DNA of 43,471 bases from Gonium pectorale (lineage: Eukaryota > Chlorophyta > Chlorophyceae > Chlamydomonadales > Volvocaceae). The translations under genes and the position numbers were made by a program. The notes below the pieces were generated by a model. It searched no databases. It saw only the letters and a program-made list of their open reading frames with translations, and was not told the origin of the DNA. This document shows, piece by piece, positions 1-11,300 of this stretch; within the stretch, counting starts at the first letter, position 1, and every line of letters starts with the position of its first letter. Location: positions 1,181,036 through 1,224,506 of the forward strand of contig LSYV01000024.1 of the NCBI GenBank assembly GCA_001584585.1, given 5' to 3'.

Positions 1-246
1 CCTGCCTGCGTGGTGGCAAGAGCAGCTGCGGGCGCAGCAGCGAGGTGGCAGCACTTTCCGCTGGCCCATGGACTATCAGGAAAACATACCGAGGACCGAC
101 GGAGGGCTGTCAGGTGCGCGGCCGGGCAGCATCCAGGGGCACCGGCAGCCGGAAGGGGCAGCATCTCCGCTGGCCGCGGCCTGCTGTCAGGTTGGTGCGC
201 GAGCTAGCATGGCCCGCTGGCGCGCAACGCGGGGCTACACAGCCGG

Positions 247-780
247 CTACAGCGACAGCTGGGCAAAGTTGAGCTCGGCCTGGGTCACGCCCATCCGGCG
301 AGCCACCTTGAGCCTCCTCACCCGCGATGTCATGGTGTACTCCCCCACGTCGCTCTGTGCACCATAGCTCTCGTCACCGTACTGCGCAAGTAGCTTTTTT
401 GACTTCTTACTGTTCCAGATGTTCTGGCTGCCGTCGGGCAGCTTCTCGTTGCCTGCAACGAGGAGCTCCATGATAGTCGTCGGAAAGTCCCCATCTGGCA
501 TCCGGCCGTTCTCGCAAGAGACCCCAACGAGCTTGGCAGTCCTTGCTGCCGCGGAGTTCTGCTGCTTGGCCAGCAGAACAGCGACCTTGTCGCTGGTGCT
601 CGTTACGGTGGCCGAGAGGTCGGCCACGGTGGCCGAGAGGGTCTTCATCTCGACCTTCACGGGTTCCAGGGTTCCAGAGCCACCGTAGATATGAACGGCG
701 TGCACAAACAGTGTGCGTTTGTGTGTGGGGAGGCCTGGGGGTGGGGCGGCAGGGGCGGTTGGCGCACTCGACGAAGCCAT
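247..780 (-). CDS. Unrecognised 177-residue protein or domain fragment with a short coiled coil
   Basis: An open frame of 177 residues runs from an ATG at 780 to a stop at 247. I do not recognise the family. The N-terminus (residues 1-20) is rich in Ala, Ser and Pro. Residues about 40-75 form a heptad-like segment that includes an internal duplication (ATVADLSATV), which could be a short coiled coil. The last 90 residues look like a folded domain with mixed charge: a PDGDFPTTIMELLVAG stretch, then PDGSQNIWNSKKSKKLLAQYG, then a basic RVRRLKVARR helix. A C-rich AG just before GLPTH suggests the first residues might instead belong to an intron. The frame could be a terminal exon of a longer gene or part of a transposable element. 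No neighbour shares its strand closely except the broken helicase 2.3 kb away. It is kept because its composition is protein-like, unlike competing frames. Confidence 0.4.
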   Translation of the reverse strand: MASSSAPTAPAAPPPGLPTHKRTLFVHAVHIYGGSGTLEPVKVEMKTLSATVADLSATVTSTSDKVAVLLAKQQNSAAARTAKLVGVSCENGRMPDGDFPTTIMELLVAGNEKLPDGSQNIWNSKKSKKLLAQYGDESYGAQSDVGEYTMTSRVRRLKVARRMGVTQAELNFAQLSL

Positions 781-3072
781 CAACCTGCCCTGGTCCTTCT
801 AAATGAACGAATGCGATGTCCGTCCCTTGACAATGGCGACTCCGCGACAGTAGCCCTGTAGCCCTGCGTTGCACGCCGCTTAGCCCAAACTAGTGGGTAT
901 GACATGCAGGCGATTCGGGTGCACTTGCAGTAGCCGGCGTTGGCTTCGTCTGCCAGGTTACTCATGGTCCCCAGGTGGGGTCCCTATGCACAGGGTGCTT
1001 GCGCGGCGACGGGCGCTTGCTTTGCGCGTGACTGGTTGGAGGGCCTGTGTGGCAGCATGTGTGCTTTCAAGTGCCTTACAACTGTTGGGCTATTCTGACT
1101 TAGCAGCCGTGCGCCGCACGTGTACGCCGCCCCGTTTCCGTCCATGGTTGCTTGGTGCCCCTTGGTACATGAACATTGTGCAGCGATTCGCCGTTGCATG
1201 CTTTCCCGCATATGGTAGCACCCATGCAATGCAACGGATGTACAAGAAGAGGCATGTTGAGGGAGGGGTGTTGAGCTTTGAGGTGCACGGATGGGATGCC
1301 AGCATGAAGTCTGCCGCTTGCGTGGGGCCTAAGGTTTCAGTTTGAAGACGGAGACGTCATACAATGGTGCGTCCCGTCCTGCGTGGATGCAGGACTGCCT
1401 GCGCTCCCCTTGTAGCCACCGCCTTCACGCGCCTGCTCCCTGCCGGCTCCTCACTGGATGCCCAGACGTGTGGGCTTTTTTGCCCATCATTCTCGTAGCT
1501 CGAAATAGGTAACGACACCGATTAGCGTGTCGTCACCAACCCACGCCCACCAGTAAGTAACTTGCCGGCGGCCATCTAGCTGGTTGGCGACTGGCAACAG
1601 CCAACCGTTCCAGCCTGGGGCCAGTCCAAAGGAGGGCCCTCAGCCAACAGCATAGCAGTAGCGTTTGTTCCATATATAGCGGCACTGAGCGTCCACTTAA
1701 CCCAGGCCTCGTTGCAACCCGCCGGTTCGGGCAGCCTAAGAAGCGCACGTGAGCACACCCCATGCCCATCCGCAGCCAATGCGAGGGGGCACGCTGTCAG
1801 CTGGGCACCAGGGTGACGCAAGACCGACAGGCATTGACGGCAAGAACCTTGCCAGTTTGCATGTCCGGGACGCCCGTGGTCCCAACAGAGCGCCATGATA
1901 TGTAGCCCCACTATGCAGCTGCTTAGATCCGAAGAGCGCCACCGCCCCATTAGCAACGGCTACGCACCCCGCAAGCTGCGCATCGACTTGTTGTCGTAGC
2001 CGCCTGGCATGTAGACCGCACCGCACGCTGATGGCCGTGCGGCCGACCAGGCCAGCTGGGAGACGCCCTTGTCCGCTTGTACATCACCGACCGGGAGCAG
2101 AGACGCTTGTAGAGCGCCAGCGTGCTGACGATGCAATCGGTGGGCTGCTCCGGCCTCCGGGTCAGCCGATTAGGGAAGATTCAAGCCGGTGGCGCGTGGG
2201 TCTGCCGGTAGGTCTTGGAGATGCGGAAGGGCGGCGCAGCAGCCGAAGGCAGCGCGGGGATCGGATCACCCGCCTGCCAGTCGTATGTGCCCTTCCCGAC
2301 CAACACGTACACACATACACGAGTGCAAGGCGACGCAGCCTCCGCATGAAGCACTACACGCACGCACGCAAACCAAGAGAGGAGAAGATTGAGGAGCGAC
2401 GGGCAAGAGCAGGGCGGAAGGGTGAAGTGGCTTGGCAGCAGGCAATGGGCCACGGGTTAGGGGGGCAGGGACGTTAAGGGGGCAGGGGCGTTAGGAGGGC
2501 AGGGGCATCCCTGATCGCCCTCTCCTCTATTTGAGTATTCGCTCGTTCGGGCTTGTGGGAACAGGCGCTCTGCGGGCTTTGTGTCTCTTGTGTGGTAGGC
2601 ATCGGCCCCCACGGCAGCGCACTATTCGTCTAATCCACCTCCCGATCCACTCCTACGCGGCTACCGGCGCCTACCCACAGCGGTGCGAAACCACGCTACG
2701 ACAACAAGCGAATGGTATGAACGGGCTGGGCCGGGCGTCGGGTTAACGACCATGTCGACCAACATGCGCCATCGGGCGGGACGGAAGCGGGGCTGGGGAT
2801 TCTTATGGGGTCTTCCGTGACGTCCCAGTCTGCTTACGGGGTCGGAGCGCGCGCCCGTGTGCCGAAAACAGGGTCAGCGCTGCTACTTCGTTGGTATGCA
2901 TGCAGTCGTCCTTGGCGAAGCCTACCCACTGCCCACCGCGCGCGCGTCCCCCTTAAAGACGGGTCACAAGGGTCTCAACTGCCTTGTCTTCTACCCATCC
3001 CTGAGTGTCGCTTCCCCTTCGCGGCCCAACCCCTGCCCGGACGCCTCCACCTCCCCTTTCGCGCACACCCAC
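781..3072. other. Gene-poor stretch between the left reading frame and the helicase fragment
   Basis: Reading frames here are short, overlap on both strands and lack recognisable domains or consistent splice structure. The helicase domain of the CSB-like gene ought to continue into this stretch on the minus strand, but I could not find its motifs Ia to VI. The only structured element I see is a 17-base tandem repeat at 2456-2506, together with short CA-rich tracts near 2,300-2,360. The stretch may be an oversized intron, transposon remains or plain intergenic DNA. Confidence 0.4.
2456..2506. repeat. 17-base tandem repeat, three copies
   Basis: Three consecutive 17-base units start at 2456, 2473 and 2490. 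Each begins GTTA and continues with a G-rich run, a CAGGG core and a final C. The units differ from each other at one to three positions. The run is strongly G-rich on the plus strand and could form a G-quadruplex. No gene overlaps it convincingly. Confidence 0.8.
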
Positions 3073-3994
3073 CTGCGCCGTCTTGCCCAGCCCCATCTCG
3101 TCGCCCAGTGTGCCGCCCGCCTGCTGCGAGTGCAGCTCCCACAGCCACTCGACCGCCGTACGCTGGTAGTCGAACAGCCTGCCGTACAGGCGACCGGGCA
3201 CTCGGAAGCCGCCCTCAAACACGACGTCTGGCTCATTGATTGGCCTCTGGATCCGGATCTGGGTCCGGGTCCGGGTCGTCCACGTCCGAGTCCTCCAGCT
3301 CCTCCGCCGGCGCTGCCCCGCCGTCGGCGGCCGTTCCGTAGGCTCCATGATAGTCGTTGGCGGCGCCTTCTTTGCCGTCGCCGTCGCCCTCAGCGGTGCC
3401 CGCGCTGGCGCTGCGCTGGCCCCGCCGCTGCCGCTGCGGCTGCCGCCGCGGCTGCGCAGATCTCGCCCGCCGCCTGCCGCTGGGCCCAGCAGCGGCGCTG
3501 CGGCGCAGCCTCTCTAGCCGCTGCTGGAAGAACTCCTCATCGGCGTCGTCGTACATGTCGTACATGGCGTCGTCGTTGGCGCCGCCGTCGCCGTTGCTGG
3601 CCCCGGCTCCCAGCGGCTCGCTGCTGCCCAGAGAGCCGCTCCTGTCGTCGCTTCCGTCGCCGTCGCTCCCGTCGCCGTCGCCGTCGCCTGTGGTGTAGTC
3701 AGAGTCGCCGCCTTCGTCATCGCCGCCGTCCGGTTCAGACCCCGAGGAAGAGGTCCTCGCCGCCCTGTCCCTCTTCGCCTCCCGGCGACTCCCCGACGTC
3801 GCCGCCGTCCGCATCCTCGTCCCGACGCAGGCCCTTGCTGCCCCGCCGCCTGGCCTTGCCGAACCCTGCCGACGCCGACGCCGGCTTTGCGCGCGGCAGG
3901 GTGGAGCGGCCCCGGCGGCCTTGATGCGCCCTGCCTTGCGGCCCGACGCGGCCTGGTGCCCAAAGTGCGGCGGCACCCGGCGGACGTCCCGCTC
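3073..3994 (-). pseudogene. CSB: Broken CSB/ERCC6-type SNF2 helicase fragment (acidic N-terminal part through motif I)
   Basis: The 3073-3262 segment on the minus strand encodes GGFRVPGRLYGRLFDYQR followed by WLWELHSQQAGG and the Walker A motif GDEMGLGKT. This is the signature entry of the Cockayne syndrome B / Rad26 / ERCC6 helicase, a DNA translocase for transcription-coupled repair. It ends at a good donor (CAG|GTGGGT, last exon base 3073). Upstream the frame is acidic and contains DEEFFQQRLERLRR, as expected of a CSB N-terminal region, and an acceptor (TCCCAG) sits just before 3994. The acidic frame runs into a stop just before the helicase frame begins, inside a GACCCG-type repeat near 3240-3270, with no room for an intron. 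A second frame change is needed near 3750. No downstream helicase motifs appear in the remaining 3 kb. I read it as a decayed fragment. The alternative is a real gene with a long intron plus sequence indels. Confidence 0.6.
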
Positions 3995-4936
3995 CTGGGA
4001 CACACGCCCTCAACACGGAAACACACACCACACAGATACATAGATGACGTCTGCTTGTACACACGGCGCCGTGCGCGTCCAACGCTGCAAAAGTCGCAGT
4101 GCTGCATAACCACCATAACAACGCCACGGCGTTACCAGAACCCGGCCATGCCGACTCCCGACGCGCGTGTCCGCCCCGCAACACTTCTCCCCACCCAGCC
4201 CACTCGTCTCGCCCACCGCACGGCCCACAGCTCAGCACCACAAGCTTCACTGCTCCACATCGCACCATTGTGTGTGGGGCTCTGCATTGCACCACACTGT
4301 ACCTGCAGTGCCGTACAAACATACGCTGTGAACACACCGGCTGTGAGGCAGTTTAGGATTTTCCTGCCTGATGGCGTCCGTTCTCTCAGCTCATGGTTTG
4401 ATTGCATTCGCGCACGCTGAGGCTGCCATTGGAGGAGAAACCTTGGTTGGCGATTGAGTCGGGTCATCACGCACGGGCCATCACAGACAGCTCCGGCACC
4501 GGGCGCGCAACGCACAGTGCCGCGGCGGCGGAGCCGCTGTACATGTGCTGGCTGTGCAGTGGGCCAAGTGCGGTATGGCTAGCGCAATTGGTACCGTGCA
4601 TTACTAATGCCCACTGAGCGAAATTCGTTTTCGGGACGCCAGACACGGCTGCCTCCGCGTGGCCGGGTCTGTGAGCTTGTGGCGAATCATGGCATGGGTC
4701 GACCCAGCCGCATGCGACGTGCCATTGTTAAGCCTCCTCAGGTCTCCACTTGCAGCTACCAAGCTACGAAGCGGATCAGCCTCGGGCACTTACGACGACT
4801 TACTGACCTCGTGGGATCCTACCGTCCGTACAAATGCGCTACGGCATCGAGCCGTACACCGTACGGCCGCCCCCGAGCGATCCGGCGCCGACCGCGCCCC
4901 GCGGACAGCCTGGTCGCCAGCGGGGGGCGGGAGGGA

Positions 4937-5040
4937 CGTTCCTTCACATGCCTTGCTTTGTACCCGCCAAACCGACTGGAAACGTCGCGCCTTCAAGCGT
5001 GTACATACGTCCGTAGATGCGGGCTCCCGCTTTAACTCCA
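4937..5040. repeat. Dispersed repeat, copy 1
   Basis: This stretch resembles 22,401-22,530 over roughly 100 bases. Shared blocks in order are TCACATG.CTTGCT.TGTACC, CGCC, GGAAACGTCGCGCCTTC, GTGTA, CCGTAGA and GGGCTCCC. The order and spacing are conserved apart from small indels. The element has no coding capacity that I can see. It looks like an old copy of a non-autonomous mobile element or a fragment of a larger one. Confidence 0.65.
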
Positions 5041-6882
5041 GATGTTTTACTTCTCTGCCAGCCTGGCGGCAGTCACCGATCGAGTGCCCGTGTATGGTGG
5101 CAAGAACTCAATAAGCACACGCCCGACCTGCCGGCGCACTCTCCCGGCAACAACAGAGCCCCCCTCATAAAGAAATTAAACAACCTCCGAGCCTCTCGGG
5201 GAGCCATGCACCTTGCCAGCTATGTGTGAAGCCGCTCCAACCCACATGGGGCCGGCGGGGCAGCTGTCGCCTCAGGTAGGTAGGGCTGCCGATCCGCAGA
5301 TCAGCCAAGCTGAAGCGAGCTTGTGCGATGATGCACACTTCTGACGCTGCCGTGTTGGGGCCTTAAGCGCCGCCTCATGGCAGCGCGTGACATGCGTACG
5401 TAGCAATGAACGCCGCCTGACACGCAGATTGCGCCCTTGGAGCCAACCGCACGGTACGTTAGCATCAGACTCGGTGTCCTGTGAAGCTGCGATGTCGGGA
5501 GAAATGGCTTGAAAGACATCATTGTGGGCGGCTTTTGGACCGGCGGCCTGGGGCCGCCGACGCCCCAGTCTCCGGCCCGACTCCAGACCGGCACGACACT
5601 GCATATGCACAGCTCGTTTGAGACGTATGCGCTGCTGCCACCGGGTCGCCTTTTGCAGGAAGCGTAAAAACAATATCACACGTCATCAGCTTGGGGTCCT
5701 TACAGCGAGGAAACAAATGCAAGGACACTGGCGGCCAAAGCTGTCAGGTAGTCATGCCGCCTGCGTACAGCTCCACTCTGGGAGACAGACTCCTGCCCGC
5801 CGCTTCACCCTGACCACAGCTACACTCTTGCACGCCAAAGAACCTGCGTGGGCTATATTGGTACAGCCTGTCTGCCTTGCAGCACGGCCACGTGACAGCA
5901 GAGACGTCCGTCTCCAATCCATGCCTCATGGGTTCGGCCGCTGCCTCGCCATGGCCCCAGACGGCGACACCCGCCAACGGCCCAACACAAACAGTAGGCA
6001 CATGGAGGTGCGCAGCTATGAGGCAGCCATGCCCCTGCCCACGAGCCAACAGCGCCAGCGCCGCCGCGCCATGCAGGTGCTAGCTCGTCGCAGCTTCCAC
6101 AGCCAGGGAGTTCCCTCCCTTCAACGGCAAACCGGGAGCAAGAGAGCACCGCGCGAGGCTGGCGTACAGTATTGCGTGCGCCTGTGCGAACGACGGCCGG
6201 CTTTTGGCGCAGTGGTCGCGGCCTCATTGCCATCCTGACACCCCACGGCGTCAAGGCCGTAGCCTATGCTTCAAAGCCACGGCATGTGGCGTGCGAGCGA
6301 AAGAGCACACTAGGTCCGAGGTTGGCCCGAAGATCCGAAGATAGATGTTGCACGCATGGCGTGCGGACTCCGCCTTGCGCCCTCACGGTCTCAGCCCCAA
6401 CCCCTATCTGACGTCCACCCGGCTACCCTGCGCCGTGTACACGCCGACAAGCGCTCCGTCAGCAACATCCCCATCCCCCGGAGCGCATGCTGTTACGCAG
6501 CACACGAGCGCCACGGCGGCACTGGCGCTCCGTCCCGGTATCCCCCCCTCCCACGCACACACTGTCAACATACACGTTCTCGGTAGGAACGCCAACAATG
6601 CTCGGGCCATAGCTCCCTCGCGGCCCGCCCGGGGCGCACATAAGCACCGCTGGGGCAAACTTGGGGAACTGGAGGCAGGCAATGCGACCAGCGACGAGCG
6701 CAACTTCGCATCGCACTGCCTCACAAGCTCCTAGGGCGCCGCTGATACCGAGGATCACAGCATTGGCGCCAAGGCTCGCCGCATACAGAGTAACGACAAT
6801 GTCGCCCCTAACCCCCTCAAGTGCCGTGGCGACGCATGCCTATGGGCGCCCGACAAGCCCAGTCGTCCGCTCCTCTGCAACT

Positions 6883-6887
6883 TTACA
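6883..6887 (-). terminator. Possible TGTAA polyadenylation signal
   Basis: The minus strand reads TGTAA about 90 bases downstream of the stop at 6979. TGTAA is the usual polyadenylation signal of volvocine green algae, normally 10-20 bases before the cleavage site. The distance fits a short 3' untranslated region. Confidence 0.45.
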
Positions 6888-6978
6888 TGCCCCGTACGAA
6901 CGCAAGAGCAAAGCGTGCGCCGCCGCCGCCGCGCTCGACCGCCACGCGGGAAGCTGTGCGGCGTCGGACGCTGCGTGC

Positions 6979-7956
6979 TCACTCGTCCTCCTCCTCCTCG
7001 CCCTCCTCGTCCTCATCGAAACCCTCCTCATCGCCTGTTCGGTCAGGCGGGGTCGGGGGCAACATCGAAGTCATTCCTTGATACGTGCGTGGAGCGTTTA
7101 CCACGCCGATGGGACCGCGCTGGTGAAGGACAGCAGCGGTCATGGGAAGTATAGGCATAGCGAAGAACTGCGACAAGCTCTTGAGGCTCTACCGAGGTGC
7201 CTCCCCGCAGAGGCGTGGTATTAAGCACCGACAGAAAGTTTCAGCTAAGAAGACAATGAGGAGTCACTGTGCGCCCGGGCAAGAAGCCATGAGCCCTGAA
7301 CCGGCCCGCAACTCCCCGCCTGCACTTTGAACTGCCGTCGCGAACCTGCCATACCCCCGTCGACATTCACACAGTGTTACGCACGAGGCCCAGGCCTCAG
7401 CCGCCACTGTCGGGGCGCACGCACCTTCAGCGATTGCGCCTGCTGGCCCGCCGGGCCCTGCCGCGCCTGGGGGCACCAGGAAGACCTGCCCGCTGCCGTC
7501 CTTGGGCATAATGATCTTGTACCCCATCTGCTGGAGCATCTGAAGCATGGCCTGATTGCCTCCGCCAGGCCCTGCGGCGGCAGCACCGGCCTTCTCCACC
7601 TCCTGCTCGTCGTACGCCTCCATGACGTTGTCGTGCGGCTGAACCTCGACGTCCTCATCGTCTACCCCTACCAGCAGCGACCCTTCGCGCTCGCGGGCCA
7701 CCTTGTACACGTGGCGCGGCTTGCGCTGCGGGGCCGTGGATGCCGATGCCTCCGCTGGCTCGGCCTTGGTCGCTGCCTTCTTGGCGGCCTCCTTCCGGTG
7801 CGCTAGGAAGCGTCGCGCGAGGAAGCCCAGGATCGCCACCGGCAGCGCATACTGCTGCACGAGTCCCAGCGCGCTATCCACGAGCGTGGTCTTGGGTTTC
7901 TTAGACTCCCATGATTTAAGAGCAGACGTGCTGGAACGCGCATAGGACGATGCCAT
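6979..7956 (-). CDS. Small single-pass membrane protein with acidic C-terminus, function unknown
   Basis: The first exon runs from an ATG at 7956 to a donor (GAAG|GTGCGT) with last base 7425. It encodes a basic N-terminus, a hydrophobic helix (LVQQYALPVAILGFLARRF, about residues 33-51), then a Lys/Ala-rich stretch and a VYKVAREREGSLLVGVDDED segment. A Gly-rich linker and QMLQQMGYKIIMPKDGSGQV follow. The protein probably ends in a second exon finishing at 6979 that reads RGPIGVVNAPRTYQGMTS, a Pro-rich turn and a run of Glu and Asp. The intron (about 7424-7120) is not resolved. The visible acceptors at 7119 and 7167 are phase 0 for the acidic frame, whereas the best donor is phase 1, so a small extra exon or another donor is likely. 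I recognise no family. The topology suggests one helix near the N-terminus with a soluble acidic tail. It is transcribed divergently from the RED gene, 351 bases away. Confidence 0.65.
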
Positions 7957-8307
7957 CGTGTCGCTTCTGCGTCACAAGAATGAGGCCCCGCCGCCGCTGT
8001 CAACGGGTTCTCTTCCGGATCCGACAGAGATGTAGAACTTCTTGGCCAGCGACAATTGCGCCCTGTGAACGAGCGAGACCCGACAATCTTTGGCTTGTGC
8101 GAACCGACTTCTAACCGCCAGTGTACGCCACGTCCATTGCTTCGGAGGCAATGGTTGCTGTGACCTGATTGGTCCCTGCTTGCTGATGGATTTTCAGTAT
8201 CACAGTGCATTACAAGGCTTGGGTACTCCTCGACCCTGCGAACTACCGTATCCGCTAGACGCAGTAGCTTGAAGAATTCTGAAGAATATAGGAACCTAGA
8301 GGTAGCA
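7957..8307. promoter_or_regulatory. Short divergent promoter between the membrane-protein gene and RED
   Basis: Only 351 bases separate the two start codons, which face away from each other, so both promoters and both 5' untranslated regions must lie here. I see no TATA box at a convincing distance from either start. Confidence 0.5.
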
Positions 8308-11300
8308 ATGTCGGGCCTTAACAACTCAGACTTTCGCAAGTTGCTCGAAACCCCGCGCGCGGAGCGGTGGGGCAGCCAGACTCCCAGTAACAGCAACAAG
8401 CCACAAGCCACTCCAAAGGCGAAGCAGGGAGGCGAGCACAAGCCGCACAAGCCGCATCATGGAAAGCCGGGCTTCAAGAAGCCCTCTGACAAAGGCAAGC
8501 CGGAGGATGATGAAGATCCCGACGCGCCTAAGTACAGGTGGGGACGATTCTCCAGGCGGGAGCGGGCGCTGTGCCCGCGGGTCGGCGGGGGAGGGGGACG
8601 CCAACCGCCACAGGGTACTTGGGCAAAAGGTTGTGAATTTCTTCATGCATGAGGGCCCCATGAGAAGCGAGTAGAGGGGTATGCGTTCTGTTACGGGGCT
8701 ATGATTTATACACCTACGGGCGATGGTGTGGCTGACGGCCTGGCAGCGGAGTCAACACGAGCGCTGTCCGGGCGGGCGACAAGGCTTAGCGTACGTTGAT
8801 GGATTGGTCTTTGACGAGATTGACTTTTGGCGAGCCAGGAGCCCCACAAAGCCTCGCCACCTCGCGCGCGCGCCCGAACGCGTGGCGCTCGCCTGCAGCC
8901 TTTTCCAACGGACTTTCCCCATCCGGCAGAGACCGCGCCGAGGAGCGCCGTCGCGGCAAGAACCTGGACTACGAGGACGCCTCCGCCGTGCTGGCGGCGC
9001 TGGCAGGCGGCGACGCGGGGGCCTCAGCAGGCCCCGCCGAGGACCTGTCCGGCGTTGACCTGTCAAAGCTGAGCGAGGAGGAGACCAAGTACCTTGGAGG
9101 CGACATGCGCTTCACCCACCTGGTCAAGGGTCTCGACTACGCGCTCTTGCACAAGGTGCGTTTGCCTTCATGGCTGCGTGGGAGCCTGTTTCGCTGCTCT
9201 GTTGCTGCTACTGCATTCTGGACACGCCACTGGCATGCACCCAACGGCACAGGGCACGGCGGCGCAGCGAGACCGGTCGCTTGGGTCAATGGGGTCGGCT
9301 GGGCAAGCTTGGCGTCGGCAGGCTGGGGCGCGCGCAGCTGCGCAGGGTGCTGGTAGTGGTGACGGTGGTGGTCTTGTTGAGCCGAGTGGGACCGATGGCT
9401 GGGTGGCTGGGTGGGCGGCGGGCATGTGAGAGGTGAGCGTCAGAGGGCCTGGGCATTGTGTGTAGAGGGTAGGGGTAGGGGACTTGCCGGGCTCGGCGCT
9501 GGGCGCCGGGTGCTGCGCTGTGCGACTACTCGATGGGCAGTGAGACCGCACCGGGGCACAGCGGGGCGCTGGTACAGGTGGGCGGCGTCGGCTCTTGGGC
9601 CTGGATGGATAAGTCGTGGCGGTACAAGCACTCACGGCCGGGATGCGCTCGGTCGTCAGGACCACCGATAGCACCGCTGCCTGCTGCCCCCAACGCCCTG
9701 CGCACTGGCAGACCCGGAACGAGATCACGAAGAAGAAGGGGGGAGACGACGACGAGGAGGAGGAGGAGGACGGCAACGGCGCCGCCGCCGCAGGCAACGA
9801 GGCGGCGCGCGACGCGCAGGCTCGCGCCGCCGCGCGCGCCAATGCCGCGTCGGCCGCCGGCAGCAAGCAGGAGCTCCGGTTCAGCACGCCGCTCGCGCGC
9901 TCCGTCTTCCACACGCTCTTCCAGCCGCCCCGGTCCAACGTGCGGGAGATGTACCAGCCGCGCCGTACGGCATTCGTGTACGACTTTGACAACGAGGACT
10001 CGCCGGACACGGACATCCCCACCACGCTGCGCCGCCCCAAGAGCGAGTGCCCGCCGGTGCGTGGTCTTGGTCGGGTGGCTGCGTGTCGGGTGCCGTACGT
10101 GCCACACGGGTTCTGCACTCGGGTCCGTCAGCCGAAACCAACAACTGCCTCTCCTCGCTGCCTCAGCACATTATGGTAGCCACTGCATCATCGCCTCATG
10201 CCGCGTGCGTTACGCATTCGGCGTGTGCCCCGCTGACGACCTGCTCCATTCCTGCCCGGACCCCATCACGCGTGCACCATTGCAACCCGCACGTTCCTGC
10301 GTCCGTCTGTGCGTCCGCCCGCGACGACGCCCCTTCCCATCGATTTCGCACTTCAGGTGTCCGAGGCGCTGTTCGCGGGCGTCGACAACGCCGTTCTGGA
10401 CCGCATCGCAAAGATCCTGTCGTACGTGCGTACGACGGCGGACGGCAAGCGGCTCAAGCGCCGCGACAGGGACGCGCTGCTGGTGAGGCTAGCGGGGCGG
10501 GGTTGGGCGCTGGGGACGCACTCTCCAAAGGCGCTGGGGTGGTGGGGGACATAGCTGCGGCGAAGCGGACGCCATGGCGGGAGGAGCTGCTACAGCATCC
10601 ATACAGTAATATCGGCCGCGCTGCTGTACAGTCGAGTTGGATCAAACGCGGGGTGGATTGGGACGGAGCTGCGTTGGGATCGGTGAGATGCGACCTGGAA
10701 TGTAGCTGCGTGGGTGCAAGCGGGCGAGGCGCGAGGTGTTGCTGGCGCAGGAGGTTGAGCTCTCCATAATTGTAGTAGAGCTATCGCCTACCGCCAAGAG
10801 TACCGAGACCACCGCCCCGATTGCCTGGCTCTGCCTCATCACCTCTGCCCAGCCCCGAAACCCGTCATAAAATTACCTCATTCGTTGCCCTCTCGTCCCC
10901 AGGGCATCAAGTCGGAGCCCGCGGACGGCCAGGAGCACCCGTCGCAGCCGACCGCCGCCGGCGGAGCCGCCGGCGGGCCGCCGCGGCCCGTCCGCCCCGC
11001 CGATGAGGACGACGACATCTTCGGCGATGCGGGGACCGAGTACCAGCCCACCAACAACAAGACCAAGGCCAAGGACGCGGCCGGCGCCAAGGATCAGCAG
11101 GCCAGGTGCGGGCACTGGGCAATCGAGACGAGGTGCCAGGGCGCGAGGTGGTGCTGGCGGTGTTGGTGATGAGCTTTGGGGTGTGTGTTTAGGGGGCCGC
11201 GGGGCGTTGGCGTGGGTGGCGGCCGGGTAAGGTGCGAGCGCGGGGGGATGGGGGGTACTAGGCGGGCTTGCGGCCGGACGACATCGTGGACGGAAGGGGA

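Larger units (their letters stand above)
3995..6978. other. Gene-poor stretch between the helicase fragment and the membrane-protein gene
   Basis: I see no supported gene. Open frames of 60-240 residues occur on both strands, but they are Arg, Pro and Cys rich shadows typical of GC-rich non-coding DNA. The stretch holds one copy of a dispersed repeat (4937-5040) shared with 22,401-22,530. Its right end should contain the 3' untranslated region of the minus-strand gene that stops at 6979, with a TGTAA signal at 6883-6887. Confidence 0.5.

Noticed and set aside
2857..3924. A 355-codon plus-strand open frame across the helicase fragment
   Set aside because: It is extremely Arg/Pro rich and is the complement of the acidic, CSB-like minus-strand coding sequence. 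It has no domain of its own.
9168..10118. A 316-codon minus-strand open frame inside the RED gene
   Set aside because: It runs through both exon 3 and an intron of RED on the opposite strand. The Ser- and Arg-rich low-complexity product is an antisense shadow.
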